From: JBPCQA01 sp050998615
GTDB lineage: Bacteria > Actinomycetota > Actinomycetes > Propionibacteriales > Nocardioidaceae
Direction: 5' to 3'
NCBI GenBank assembly: GCA_050998615.1
Contig: JBPCQA010000034.1
Location: 1-54,820 of the forward strand
Length of the DNA stretch: 54,820 bases
Notes under the pieces: model-generated
What the model was told of the DNA's origin: nothing
What the model saw: the letters and a program-made list of their open reading frames with translations, nothing else
Databases searched by the model: none
Part shown: positions 35,413 to 44,700 of the stretch, in pieces
Layout: each line of letters begins with the position of its first letter
Position numbering within the stretch: the stretch's first letter is position 1
Position numbers and translations under genes: made by a program

Positions 35413-36594
35413 GTGCTCGCAATCGTCGCTCCAGGCCAAGGCGCCCAGACTCCGGGATTCTTGCGGCCCTGGCTCGACGACCCCAACTTCGCCGACCGGC
35501 TCAACTGGCTGTCGGCCGTTGCCGGCCTCGACCTCGCGCATTACGGCACCAAAGCGGACGCCGAGGAGATTCGCGACACCGCGATCGCGCAACCGCTGCT
35601 GGTGGCCTCAGCGCTGCTTGCAGCCCTCGTCTTGTTTCCACACCCAGCAGATGCATTCGACCGGCTCGGCGCGGTCGGCGGTCACAGTGTCGGGGAGATC
35701 AGCGCCGCAGTCGGGAGTGGCGTGATCACCGCCGAGCAGGCGATGGTCTTCGTTCGAGAGCGTGGCCGGGCGATGGCGACCGCCTCGGCGACCCTGCCAA
35801 CCGGCATGACCGCGGTGCTTGGAGGCGACCCTGAGGTGGTGCTCGCGACGCTTGAGCGACACGGCCTCACTGCGGCCAACCACAACGGGCCCGGACAAGT
35901 GGTGGCAGCCGGGACGCGCGAGCAGTTGACAGCCCTGTCCGACGACCCGCCGCCCAAGGCCCGGTTGATTCCGTTGAGCGTCGCCGGCGCCTTCCACACC
36001 GACCACATGGCCGCCGCGGTCGACGTACTCGCACGACTGGCCCGGGCGATGTCAACCCATGACACCCGCACCCGTCTCATTTCCAACCGCGACGGCCAAG
36101 TTGTCCACAGCGGCCGGGAGGTGCTGGCCCGGCTGGTCAACCAGCCAAGCAACCCGGTGCGCTGGGACCTGTGTATGCAGACGATGGCCGACCTCGGGGT
36201 CACCGGCATCGTGGAGATGCCCCCCGCCGGAACGCTCACCGCAATCGCCAAACGTCACCTGAAGGGGATTGAGACGTTCGCGCTGAAATCTCCCGACCAG
36301 GTGGACGACGCGAAAGCGTTCGCCGACAAACACGGCGACGCTTCGCCGATGGATTCCAGCCCGACCTGGCGCATGCTCGTCTCCCCGTCCAAGGGCACGT
36401 TCAAGCAGGCCGTGGACATTCCCCTCGGAACACAGTTGTCGTCCGGTGTGGTCGTGGGCGAGGTCACCAACTTGAGGGGTACGACGCCGGTGGTTGCCCC
36501 CCACGGTGGCACGATCGTCGAGTGGATCGTCGAAGACGACGATCTCGTCTCGCCGGGTCAACCGCTGATCCGCCTCCACCCGGAAAGCGAGTGA
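35413..36594 (+). CDS. fabD: Malonyl-CoA:ACP transacylase with biotinyl-like tail
   Basis: 393 aa. Loads malonate onto ACP. Nucleophile Ser92 in VGGHSVGEISA; His195 in GAFHTDHMAA; VAPGQGAQTPGF at the start; AANHNGPGQVVAAG later. Residues about 318-393 (SPTWRMLVSPSKGTFKQAV to HGGTIVEWIVEDDDLVSPGQPLIRLHP) form a barrel resembling a biotinyl/lipoyl domain, but the usual modified Lys in the MKM turn is replaced (TIVEWI), so it is probably not modified. Such tailed FabD occurs in some actinobacteria. GTG start at 35413; RBS weak. Confidence 0.95.
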   Translation: MLAIVAPGQGAQTPGFLRPWLDDPNFADRLNWLSAVAGLDLAHYGTKADAEEIRDTAIAQPLLVASALLAALVLFPHPADAFDRLGAVGGHSVGEISAAVGSGVITAEQAMVFVRERGRAMATASATLPTGMTAVLGGDPEVVLATLERHGLTAANHNGPGQVVAAGTREQLTALSDDPPPKARLIPLSVAGAFHTDHMAAAVDVLARLARAMSTHDTRTRLISNRDGQVVHSGREVLARLVNQPSNPVRWDLCMQTMADLGVTGIVEMPPAGTLTAIAKRHLKGIETFALKSPDQVDDAKAFADKHGDASPMDSSPTWRMLVSPSKGTFKQAVDIPLGTQLSSGVVVGEVTNLRGTTPVVAPHGGTIVEWIVEDDDLVSPGQPLIRLHPESE

Positions 36595-36612
36595 GATGAG
36601 CGCACCCATCGC

Positions 36613-37617
36613 ATGAGCACCCAAATTAGCGCCGGGGACGGCGCCGCACACTCCGGCGTTCTTGGCATCGGGGGCTACCGACCAAGTCGGATTGTCACCA
36701 ACGCGGAGATCTGCGAGCGGATTGACTCGACCGACGAGTGGATTCGCACCCGTTCCGGCATCGTCGAGCGGCGGTTCGCCGAGCCGCACGAGACGGTCCA
36801 GATGATGAGCGTGTCCAGCGCCCGTAAGGCGCTGCAGCGGGCCGGCGTCGATTCGGCGCAGTTGGATTGCGTGATCGTGGCCACGGTGTCGCATCTGATG
36901 CAAACGCCGGCGGTCGCTCCACTCGTCTGCGAACAGCTCGGGGCGACCCCGGCAGCAGCGTTCGACATCTCCGCGGCCTGCGCGGGCTTTTGCCACGGCA
37001 TCGCGTTAGCGTCCGACATGGTCCGCGCCGGCAGCGCCGGCCATGTCCTGGTCGTCGGTGTCGAGCGGCTCTCCGACATCACCGACCCGACAGATCGGGG
37101 CACCGCGTTCATCTTCGCCGACGGTGCAGGCGCCGCCGTCATCGGGCCGGCGGACGTCGACGGTATCGGGCCCGTCGTGTGGGGATCCGACGGGGCCAAG
37201 TACGACTTCATCCGGCAAAACGAGAGCTGGATGGATGTCGTCGACTCCCAGGAGCCCGCGATGCCGACGCTACGGATGGACGGCAACCCGGTGTTTCGCT
37301 GGGCTTCCTTCGAGATGGCGAAGGTGGCCCGGGAGGCACTCGACCGGGCCGGCATCGGCCCCGACGAGCTCGACGTGTTCATCCCCCATCAGGCCAACAT
37401 GCGCATCGTCGACGCGATGGCGCGCACGCTGAAGCTGCCCGACCGTGTCGTGATCGCCCGAGACATCGCCTACCAAGGCAACACATCGGCTGCCTCGGTC
37501 CCGTTGGCTGCCGAGGCGCTGATCGAGTCCGGCCAGGTCAACAGCGGCGACAACGCTCTGCTCATCGCGTTCGGCGCCGGGCTGGCCTACGCAGCCCAGG
37601 TGATCAAGCTGCCGTGA
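36613..37617 (+). CDS. fabH: 3-oxoacyl-ACP synthase III
   Basis: 334 aa. First condensation of type II fatty acid synthesis, from an acyl-CoA primer and malonyl-ACP. Catalytic Cys123 in DISAACAGFCHG, His in FIPHQANMRIVDA and Asn in YQGNTSAASVPLA; TDEWIRTRSGIVERR is the CoA-binding region. 18 bases after fabD; the alternative ATG at 36596 runs into a stop. Normal length. Confidence 0.96.
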   Translation: MSTQISAGDGAAHSGVLGIGGYRPSRIVTNAEICERIDSTDEWIRTRSGIVERRFAEPHETVQMMSVSSARKALQRAGVDSAQLDCVIVATVSHLMQTPAVAPLVCEQLGATPAAAFDISAACAGFCHGIALASDMVRAGSAGHVLVVGVERLSDITDPTDRGTAFIFADGAGAAVIGPADVDGIGPVVWGSDGAKYDFIRQNESWMDVVDSQEPAMPTLRMDGNPVFRWASFEMAKVAREALDRAGIGPDELDVFIPHQANMRIVDAMARTLKLPDRVVIARDIAYQGNTSAASVPLAAEALIESGQVNSGDNALLIAFGAGLAYAAQVIKLP

Positions 37618-37710
37618 CCCACCCCCACGTTTTCCGTAGTCCCGCTACGGAGTCCCCAGCTGCCTCGGGGACGATCCGCACGACACTCACTACCTGAAGG
37701 AGTCACCACA

Positions 37711-37959
37711 ATGGCCACCACAGAGGAGATCCGCTCCGGACTCGCCGACATCGTCAACGAGGTCGCGGGTATCCCGGCCGAGGACGTCCAGCTCGACAAG
37801 TCGTTCACCGACGACCTTGACGTCGACTCGCTGTCGATGGTCGAAGTGGTCGTCGCCGCAGAGGAGAATTTCGGTGTGAAGATTCCCGACGACGAAGTCA
37901 AGAACCTCAAGACCGTCGGCGACGCCGTCGCCTATATCGAGAACGCCCAGAACGCCTGA
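37711..37959 (+). CDS. acpP: Acyl carrier protein
   Basis: 82 aa acidic carrier. Ser40 in LDVDSLSMVEVV takes the phosphopantetheine arm. KSFTDDLDVDSL and FGVKIPDDEVKNLKTVGDAVAYIE are standard. RBS AAGGAG eight bases upstream. Between fabH and fabF, with a hairpin TCCGTAG/CTACGGA in the 93-base gap before it. Confidence 0.97.
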   Translation: MATTEEIRSGLADIVNEVAGIPAEDVQLDKSFTDDLDVDSLSMVEVVVAAEENFGVKIPDDEVKNLKTVGDAVAYIENAQNA

Positions 37960-38044
37960 TCGCCCACGATCCGTGCCGACGTGACGCCGCCGCCTAGCGT
38001 GTCTTATCCAGCCCGGACGTTGACCTACCCGAGGTGACCCCCTG

Positions 38045-39283
38045 ATGAGTTCCTCCCGTGTCGTCGTGACCGGACTCGGTACGACGTCTCCCGTGGGCGG
38101 CGACGTGCCGAGCACCTGGTCCGCGCTGTTGGCGGGTACGTCGGGTGCCCGAGCCCTCACTGAAGAGTGGGCCGCCGAGCTGCCCGCCCGGATCGCGGCG
38201 ACCGTCGCCGTCGAGCCAACCGAGGTCCTCGAGCGGGTCAAAATCCGCCGTCTCGACCGCTCCGGCCAGTTCGCGTTGATCGCCGCCCTCGAAGCGTGGA
38301 AGGACTCCGGCCTCGCCGACGGCGGTGTCGACCCCGAGCGGCTCGGGGTCGCTGTCGCGTCGGGAATCGGCGGCGTAACCACCCTGCTGAGCAACTACGA
38401 CGCGCTGAAGGAAAAAGGCCCTCGCCGCGTCTCGCCGTTCGCGATCCCCATGCTGATGCCGAACAGCCCAGCCGCCAACGTCGGCCTGGCGCTCGGTGCC
38501 CAGGCCGGCGTCCACACCCCGGTGTCCGCGTGCGCTTCGGGCAATGAGGCAATCGCGCACGGCATCGACATGATCCGCCTCAACCGCGCCGACGTGGTCG
38601 TGGTCGGCGGCACCGAAGCCGCCGTACACCCGCTGCCGCTGGCAGCCTTCGCGCAGATGATGGCGTTGTCACGGCGAAACGACGACCCCGCCCACGCGTC
38701 TCGACCATGGGACGTCGAGCGGGACGGCTTCGTGCTCGGCGAGGGAGCCGGAATTCTCGTCATCGAGCGCGCTGAACATGCCGAGGCTCGAGGCGCCCGC
38801 GCGTACGCCGAAGTGGCCGGTGCCGGCATCTCCGCCGACTCCCACGACATCGCCCAACCCGATCCGGAGGGGCTCGGCGCCACCCGCGCGATGAGGTCCG
38901 CGCTGACGGCGTCGGGCCTGGTCGCACGCGACATCGCGCACATCAACGCGCACGCGACGTCCACTCCACAAGGCGACGTGGCCGAATGTCTGGCGATCAC
39001 GAACGCGCTCGGGGGTGACGTCAACCACGTCGTCGTGACCTCGACGAAGTCGATGACCGGGCACCTCCTCGGCGCGGCCGGCGCGCTGGAGTCGATTGCC
39101 ACGGTCTTGGCCCTGCGCGACCGGTTGGTGCCGCCGACGATCAACATCGACAAGCTCGACTCGGCGGTCAATCTGGACATCGCCGTCGAGCGGCGCCAGC
39201 TTTCCGATGGGGACATCGCGGCGCTCAACAACTCCTTCGGCTTCGGCGGCCATAACGTCGCCATCGCCTTTCGCTCAGCCTGA
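38045..39283 (+). CDS. fabF: 3-oxoacyl-ACP synthase II
   Basis: 412 aa elongating condensing enzyme. Catalytic Cys163 in PVSACASGNEAIAHG, His in NAHATSTPQGD and His in KSMTGHLLGAAGALE; C-terminal NNSFGFGGHNVAIAF. RVVVTGLGTTSPVG at the start. RBS GAGGTGA. Fourth gene of the fab operon, 85 bases after acpP. Confidence 0.96.
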   Translation: MSSSRVVVTGLGTTSPVGGDVPSTWSALLAGTSGARALTEEWAAELPARIAATVAVEPTEVLERVKIRRLDRSGQFALIAALEAWKDSGLADGGVDPERLGVAVASGIGGVTTLLSNYDALKEKGPRRVSPFAIPMLMPNSPAANVGLALGAQAGVHTPVSACASGNEAIAHGIDMIRLNRADVVVVGGTEAAVHPLPLAAFAQMMALSRRNDDPAHASRPWDVERDGFVLGEGAGILVIERAEHAEARGARAYAEVAGAGISADSHDIAQPDPEGLGATRAMRSALTASGLVARDIAHINAHATSTPQGDVAECLAITNALGGDVNHVVVTSTKSMTGHLLGAAGALESIATVLALRDRLVPPTINIDKLDSAVNLDIAVERRQLSDGDIAALNNSFGFGGHNVAIAFRSA

Positions 39284-39291
39284 GGTGGACA

Positions 39292-40731
39292 ATGACCACG
39301 ACCGATCACGCCCCGATAACCACCGCAAAGCCACCGAAGCTGCCTCGTGAGGAGGATCCTCGCAACCCCAACACGAGACTTGGGGCACTTTTCGACCGGG
39401 GCAGTGTGCGGCTTATCAGCGCGGACGACGACAGCGGCATGCTCGCGGCCGTCGGCACCATCGACGGCGCTCACACCGTCGCGTTTTGCTCCGACGCCAC
39501 GATCATGGGCGGCGCGATGGGTGATCAGGGCTGCCAGGTTGTGGTCGCTGCCTACGCCCGCGCAATGGCAGACCAGGCGCCAATCGTGGGGCTGTGGCAT
39601 TCCGGTGGGGCGCGGCTTGCCGAGGGTGTCTTGTCGCTGGACGCCGTTGGGAACATCTTCCACGCCATGACCCAGGCGTCGGGCAAGATCCCGCAGATCT
39701 CGGTCGTGTTGGGCCCTGCCGCCGGCGGCGCTGCCTACGGGCCGGCGCTGACCGACGTGGTGATCTTGGGCCCGGAGGGACGCATCTTCGTGACCGGCCC
39801 CGACGTCGTGCGCTCGGTGACGGGGGAAGACGTGGACATGTTGCGGTTGGGAGGCCCCGAGCCGCACGGGCGTCGCTCCGGCGTCGTACACCTGCTCGCC
39901 GACTCCGAAGCGCAGGCGCTCGACTCGGCTCGGGCCCTGGTGTGCCTGCTGTCTGACCAGGGCCGCCTCGACGTCTCGGCCGTCCACGACAGTGACCTGT
40001 CGCAGCAACTGCCGGAGTCGAAGAGGAGGGCCTACGACGTCCACCCGCTCGTCGGTCAGCTGCTCGATGCCGACACGATGCTCGAGCTCCACCAGCGATG
40101 GGCGCCCAACATCGTCACCGCGCTGGGCCGGTTCGGTGGTCGCACCGTCGGGGTGATTGCCAACAACCCGTTGCGCCTGGGAGGTTGTCTCGACTCGCCG
40201 TCGGCGGAGAAGGCGGCGCGGTTCGTGCGCACCTGTGATGCCTTCGGGGTGCCCCTGATCGTGGTCGTCGACGTGCCCGGCTATCTTCCCGGTGTCGGTC
40301 AGGAGTGGGACGGCGTCGTACGCCGGGGTGCCAAGCTGCTCCACGCCTTCAGTGAGGCAGGCGTGCCGCGGGTCACGCTGGTGACGCGCAAGGCTTACGG
40401 GGGGGCATACATCGCGATGAACTCACGCTCCCTTGGCGCTACCAGGGTGTTCGCGTGGCCGGGAGCCGAAGTTGCCGTGATGGGTGCGGTAGCCGCCGTC
40501 CGGATCCTGCACCGGCGCAAGATCGCGGCAGTGGCGCCGGATCTGCGACCCACGGTGGAGGCGGAGCTGGCGGTGGAGCACGAGAAAATCGCCGGTGGCG
40601 TTGACAGAGCAGTCGAGATCGGAGTGGTCGACGAGGTGGTCGAGCCGGCCGCCACCCGGTCGGCGTTGGCCGCCGCACTCGCGCCCGCCGACACGGGCAG
40701 TCGCGGCAAACACGGGAACATCCCGCTGTAG
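39292..40731 (+). CDS. Acyl-CoA carboxylase beta subunit (carboxyltransferase)
   Basis: 479 aa. Transfers CO2 from biotin to acetyl- or propionyl-CoA, supplying malonyl-CoA for the operon. MGGAMGDQGCQVVVAAYARA, GLWHSGGARLAEGV, GPAAGGAAYGPALTDVVI and FVTGPDVVRSVTGE are N-domain motifs; GVIANNPLRLGGCLDS, VVVDVPGYLPGVGQEWDGVVRRGAKLLHAF and TRKAYGGAYIAMNS the C-domain. Position matches AccD6 (Rv2247). Starts 8 bases after fabF. The alpha/biotin subunit is elsewhere. Confidence 0.93.
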   Translation: MTTTDHAPITTAKPPKLPREEDPRNPNTRLGALFDRGSVRLISADDDSGMLAAVGTIDGAHTVAFCSDATIMGGAMGDQGCQVVVAAYARAMADQAPIVGLWHSGGARLAEGVLSLDAVGNIFHAMTQASGKIPQISVVLGPAAGGAAYGPALTDVVILGPEGRIFVTGPDVVRSVTGEDVDMLRLGGPEPHGRRSGVVHLLADSEAQALDSARALVCLLSDQGRLDVSAVHDSDLSQQLPESKRRAYDVHPLVGQLLDADTMLELHQRWAPNIVTALGRFGGRTVGVIANNPLRLGGCLDSPSAEKAARFVRTCDAFGVPLIVVVDVPGYLPGVGQEWDGVVRRGAKLLHAFSEAGVPRVTLVTRKAYGGAYIAMNSRSLGATRVFAWPGAEVAVMGAVAAVRILHRRKIAAVAPDLRPTVEAELAVEHEKIAGGVDRAVEIGVVDEVVEPAATRSALAAALAPADTGSRGKHGNIPL

Positions 40732-40833
40732 CCCACGCCGTCGCTGCCCGCGAGGATCAGGCGCTGTGACCGCCAGGACAAGGCCGCCAGGACAAGCTCA
40801 GCGTCGGACCTTGCCGCATTCGCGGCGCTCGCA

Positions 40834-41355
40834 TTAAACCACGTGGTGCAGCCAGCGGACCGGAGCTCCATCGCCCGCATGCCGGAACGGCTCCAAGGCG
40901 TCGTCCCACGGTTTGCCGAGCAGCTTATCGATCTCGGCCAGCAGGGGGAGGTCGCCAATCGCGGCCTTCACCACGGCCGCCTTGAGCCGGTCTTCAGGAA
41001 TCATGAGGTCACCATGCAGCCCGGTCACCGCATGGAAGACTCCCAGGTCGGGCGTGAAGGAGTAGCGCGCCCCCTCACTGGCCGGCGTCGGCTCCTCGGT
41101 GACCTCGAAGAGCAGCCGCTGCCAACCTCGCAGCCCCGACGCCAACTTCGCTGCGGTGCCGACCGGCCCGGCCCAGGAATACTCAGCGCGGTAAGAGCCG
41201 GTCTTGGCCGGCTGAGGCGTCCACCACAAATCGACCGGCACGCCGAGCACACCGGCCACCGCCCACTCGACGTGCGGGCATACCGCCGAAGGCGCGGCGT
41301 GCACGTAGAGCACGCCGCTGGCGAGCGAGTCGGCAGTCTTCGCTTCCAGGTTCAC
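40834..41355 (-). CDS. DUF3145 family protein
   Basis: 173 aa, actinobacterial protein of unknown function that often lies downstream of the fatty acid operon. TADSLASGVLYVHAAPSAVCPHVEWAVAGVLG, SYRAEYSWAGPVGTAAKLASGLRGWQRLLFEVTEEP, SFTPDLGVFHA and LLGKPWDDALEPFRHAGDG are the conserved blocks. GTG start at 41355. Convergent with accD. Confidence 0.9.
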   Translation of the reverse strand: MNLEAKTADSLASGVLYVHAAPSAVCPHVEWAVAGVLGVPVDLWWTPQPAKTGSYRAEYSWAGPVGTAAKLASGLRGWQRLLFEVTEEPTPASEGARYSFTPDLGVFHAVTGLHGDLMIPEDRLKAAVVKAAIGDLPLLAEIDKLLGKPWDDALEPFRHAGDGAPVRWLHHVV

Positions 41356-41519
41356 CGTTGTCCTCCAAGGGTTGAGAATCGCCTTCCCCAGCGCTCAACA
41401 CCCATCGGAGGAGTTGTGTGAACTCACGCCTATTGTGCCTCATCTGTCACAGCGGCACCAGCCCTCCGCGATGTCAGGAGCGAAAGCTTCCAGTGCGCCG
41501 TCCGACGCGGCTGTCGAGG

Positions 41520-42479
41520 TCATGGCCACCGCGAGGCGACGAAAAGACCCGCGGCGGTCGAGATCAGCGACAACAGCACCAGGTAGCCCATGTACTCCGA
41601 CGTTGCGTCGCCGCGCTCCTCGACGTAGACCAGCGCACCGTGCACGTCCTGGTAGGCGCTCAACAGGTCCGCTGAGTTGGAGGCGACGTACGACTTGCCA
41701 CCGGAGATCATCGCGACCTGCTGCAACTCGCCAATCTGCACCGGCACCGGCACCGTCTGGTCCTGCGCCTGGATCATTCCGTCGGGGGTGCCGAGCGCCA
41801 CCGTGTAGACCGGCACGTGCTGCGCCTTCGCCGCCTCCGCGGCGCTGACTTGGGAGCGCCCGACGGTGCGTTTGCCATCACTTATCAGCACGATCATCGC
41901 CGGCAGCTTCTCCCCAGGAGTGCGAGTCACACCCGCCAGCGACTGCTTGACGACGTCCAGAGCCGTGAAGATTCCTTCGCCGGTCGCGGTGTACGCCGCT
42001 ACTCTCAACGCGTTGACCGCGGTGGACACTTCGGCTCGATCGAGTGTCGGCCGAACCACGACACGAGCGTGTTTGGCAAAACTGACGACGGCGACCTGGT
42101 AGGTCGACGGCAGCTTGTTCAAGAAGTCGGTGGCTGTCCGCTTGGCGGCCGCCAGCCGGGTGGGTGAAACGTCGGTGGCCTCCATCGACAACGAGACATC
42201 AATCGTCAACACCACGGTGACCGGCGTCTGTCGGGGCACGTTCACCAGCCGGGTGGGCTTTGCGAACAGCACCACGGCACCGCTGAGGGTCAGCAGGGCA
42301 AGCATCACCGCCACGTGCTGACGCCACCTGACCCGTCGGGGGGCCACCGTGTCGAGCAACGCCATATTGGTGAAGAGCACTGCGTAGCGGCTCTTGCGAA
42401 ACTGCAGCACGGCGTACACTACGAGCAGCAGCGGCACGACCAATAACAGCCACAAGCGGGTCGGCTCCAGGAAACTCAT
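41520..42479 (-). CDS. VWA-domain membrane protein (BatA-like)
   Basis: 319 aa. Two N-terminal membrane helices (LWLLLVVPLLLVVYAVLQF, VAVMLALLTLSGAVVLF), then a von Willebrand A domain with the metal site TIDVSLSMEATDVSP and VLISDGKRTVG, then a C-terminal helix YLVLLSLISTAAGLFV. Likely a metal-dependent adhesion/assembly factor. Last gene of the MoxR/DUF58/VWA operon, overlapping DUF58 by ATGA. Confidence 0.9.
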   Translation of the reverse strand: MSFLEPTRLWLLLVVPLLLVVYAVLQFRKSRYAVLFTNMALLDTVAPRRVRWRQHVAVMLALLTLSGAVVLFAKPTRLVNVPRQTPVTVVLTIDVSLSMEATDVSPTRLAAAKRTATDFLNKLPSTYQVAVVSFAKHARVVVRPTLDRAEVSTAVNALRVAAYTATGEGIFTALDVVKQSLAGVTRTPGEKLPAMIVLISDGKRTVGRSQVSAAEAAKAQHVPVYTVALGTPDGMIQAQDQTVPVPVQIGELQQVAMISGGKSYVASNSADLLSAYQDVHGALVYVEERGDATSEYMGYLVLLSLISTAAGLFVASRWP

Positions 42480-43468
42480 CGCCTCGCGCCCTTCGGCAAG
42501 TGGGGGAGCCGAGCCGCAATCCGACGATGCCGCAACGCGAAACGCGCAATGTCGGCAACCCAGTCCCGATCGGTCCGCAGCACCAGGTGAGCAACGCCGG
42601 CACGCCGCAATGCCCGCGCGGTGCGCTCCCGCTGCAGCCGAGCGGCCGCTGAGTAGCGCTGTCGAGTCTTTCGGCTCCCGGTGTCGAGCTCGCGCACCTG
42701 TCCCGTCTCCGGGTCCTGCAGCAGAATCGTCCCGACGTTGGGAATGTCCAGCTCACGAGGATCGAGAATTTCGACCGCTATCACCTGGCTGCGTGACCCG
42801 AGTTGGCGCATCGCCCGCTCCCACGGCGGAGCAGAGTCTGCGTCTATGGCGGCATCCCGCCAGTCGATGAAGTCCGATACAACGACACGCAGGCCGCGCT
42901 TGCGTTGATCGCGGGCCATCGCGACGACTGCCTCCGCAAGGCTTGGCCCCGGCGGAACATGCTCCCGCGGGGATGCTTGCAACAGCGACCGCAACAACCC
43001 GAACAGTGCCATCCGCCCCGACCGAGCAGGCCAACGCGTGAACGTGCCGTCGCGCAGAACGTAACCGCCGAACCGGTCACCCGCCCGAAACGTGATCAGC
43101 CCGAGGGTCGCCACCGCCGCCACCGCCAAATCGCGCTTCTCCATCGCAGCGGTGCCAAAGTGCATCGATGGTGAGAGGTCGATCAGCGCCCACGTCTCGA
43201 GCTCGCTGTCCGGAACGACGTCACGCACGTGTGGCACCGTCGTGCGCGCGGTCACTGCCCAGTCCATCCGGCGTACGTCGTCCTCGCCTACGACATAGAA
43301 ACGGGCCTCAGCCAGGTCCGTCCCCGGCCCGGGCAGCAGCCCCAGGTGCTTACCGTGCAAGAAGCCATCGAGCCTCCCGACGATCCGGATCTCGAGCCGA
43401 CGCAACGCCTGCTCGGGCACCAACGCGGACAACGGCATCTGGTCGGCCCGGAAAAATCGTTCTGGCAC
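42476..43468 (-). CDS. DUF58 domain protein
   Basis: 330 aa. DEDDVRRMDWAVTARTTVPHVRD-type core (VVGEDDVRRMDWAVTARTT) and a VWA-like stretch LIDLSPSMHFGTAAMEKRD. MoxR ATPases remodel partners of this kind; the client here is unknown. GTG start shares one base with the MoxR stop (TAGTG), so translation is coupled. Confidence 0.9.
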   Translation of the reverse strand: MPERFFRADQMPLSALVPEQALRRLEIRIVGRLDGFLHGKHLGLLPGPGTDLAEARFYVVGEDDVRRMDWAVTARTTVPHVRDVVPDSELETWALIDLSPSMHFGTAAMEKRDLAVAAVATLGLITFRAGDRFGGYVLRDGTFTRWPARSGRMALFGLLRSLLQASPREHVPPGPSLAEAVVAMARDQRKRGLRVVVSDFIDWRDAAIDADSAPPWERAMRQLGSRSQVIAVEILDPRELDIPNVGTILLQDPETGQVRELDTGSRKTRQRYSAAARLQRERTARALRRAGVAHLVLRTDRDWVADIARFALRHRRIAARLPHLPKGARR

Positions 43469-44505
43469 TAGCGAAACTCCGGCGACGACGCGTTGGCGCC
43501 CCAGACGGCCAGCGGAGGAGGTATCGTTTCGACCACCGTGGCCACCACTGCCCGCGGGTCGACGCCATCCGCGATCGCGTCGAACGTCAACACCAGCCGG
43601 TGCGCCATCACGTCTTGGGCTACCACCGCGACGTCTTGCGGGAGGACAAAGTCGCGGCCGTGGATCAACGCCACGGCTCGAGCCGCCGCTGCCAGACCCA
43701 AGGTCGCACGTGGACTGGCGCCGACCTCGATCACGGCGTCGAGCCCGTGCAGGTGGAACTCGATCGGCGAGCGGGTGGCCAACACGAGTCGGACGATGTA
43801 CTCCCCGACCAGGTTGTGAAGGAACACCCGGTCGGCGGCGAGCTGAAGGTCGCGAATGAGGTCCGGTCCCAAGATCTGGTTGGCCCTGGGCGGGTCGACG
43901 CTCATCCGGCGCAGGATCTCGAACTCCTCTTGGCCACGCGGGTGCGTCACGTCCACCTTGAACAAGAACCTGTCGCGTTGCGCCTCCGGCAGCGGGTAGA
44001 CGCCTTCGGACTCGAGTGGGTTCTGGGTGGCGATCACGATGAACGGCTCGGGCAAGGCAAACGTATGGCCACCGATCGACACCTGACGCTCACCCATCAA
44101 CTCGAGCATCGCCGACTGGACCTTCGCGGGCGCACGGTTGACCTCGTCGGCGAGCACGAAGTTGACGAACACCGGTCCCAGCTCGACGTCGAAAGACTCC
44201 TTGCTGGGCCGATAGATCCGCGTGCCGACAATGTCAGACGGCACCAGGTCGGGAGTGAACTGGAGTCGGGCGAAGCTGCCTCCCACCACATCGGCGAAGG
44301 TGCGCACGGCGAGCGTCTTCGCGATCCCGGGCACGCCTTCGAGCAGGCAGTGTCCGCGGGCGATCAGCGCCACCATGAGCTGCTCGACCATGTGCTCTTG
44401 CCCGACGATTACCCTCTTGACCTCGTGCAGGGCTAGCTGGGTCAGCTCCGCCAGCTTGGACAGCTCAACTGCTTGGCCCGTTGGGCTCGAATGAGTCGTG
44501 GTCAT
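43468..44505 (-). CDS. MoxR-type AAA ATPase
   Basis: 345 aa. Walker A GVPGIAKTL, Walker B FVLADEVNRAPAKVQSAMLELMGER, sensor ATQNPLESEGVYPLPEAQRDRF. Hexameric chaperone-like ATPase that activates VWA partners. ATG at 44505 (MTTTHSSPTGQAVE); the longer frame upstream lies in the divergent promoter. AGGAG is 11-15 bases before. First gene of the operon. Confidence 0.93.
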   Translation of the reverse strand: MTTTHSSPTGQAVELSKLAELTQLALHEVKRVIVGQEHMVEQLMVALIARGHCLLEGVPGIAKTLAVRTFADVVGGSFARLQFTPDLVPSDIVGTRIYRPSKESFDVELGPVFVNFVLADEVNRAPAKVQSAMLELMGERQVSIGGHTFALPEPFIVIATQNPLESEGVYPLPEAQRDRFLFKVDVTHPRGQEEFEILRRMSVDPPRANQILGPDLIRDLQLAADRVFLHNLVGEYIVRLVLATRSPIEFHLHGLDAVIEVGASPRATLGLAAAARAVALIHGRDFVLPQDVAVVAQDVMAHRLVLTFDAIADGVDPRAVVATVVETIPPPLAVWGANASSPEFR

Positions 44506-44700
44506 GCTAGTGGTGTGTCTCCTGCATCGTTTGCCGGTTGCGGATGTCCAGGTGGATGCATGACACCAATCACATCCTTCGCGGGCCCGGGTCGTCGTAC
44601 GCTGGTCAGTGTTACATGAGGCACCAAGGCGTTGATCGCAAGCGGTGCCCATCACCGACGAATACGAATGGCCGGCGCCGGCGGGCGCGGACGGAGGGTC

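Noticed and set aside
38395..40344. 649-codon open frame on the minus strand across fabF and accD
   Set aside because: It is opposite two clear enzymes with full motifs; long antisense frames are expected at this GC content, and it shows no family pattern.
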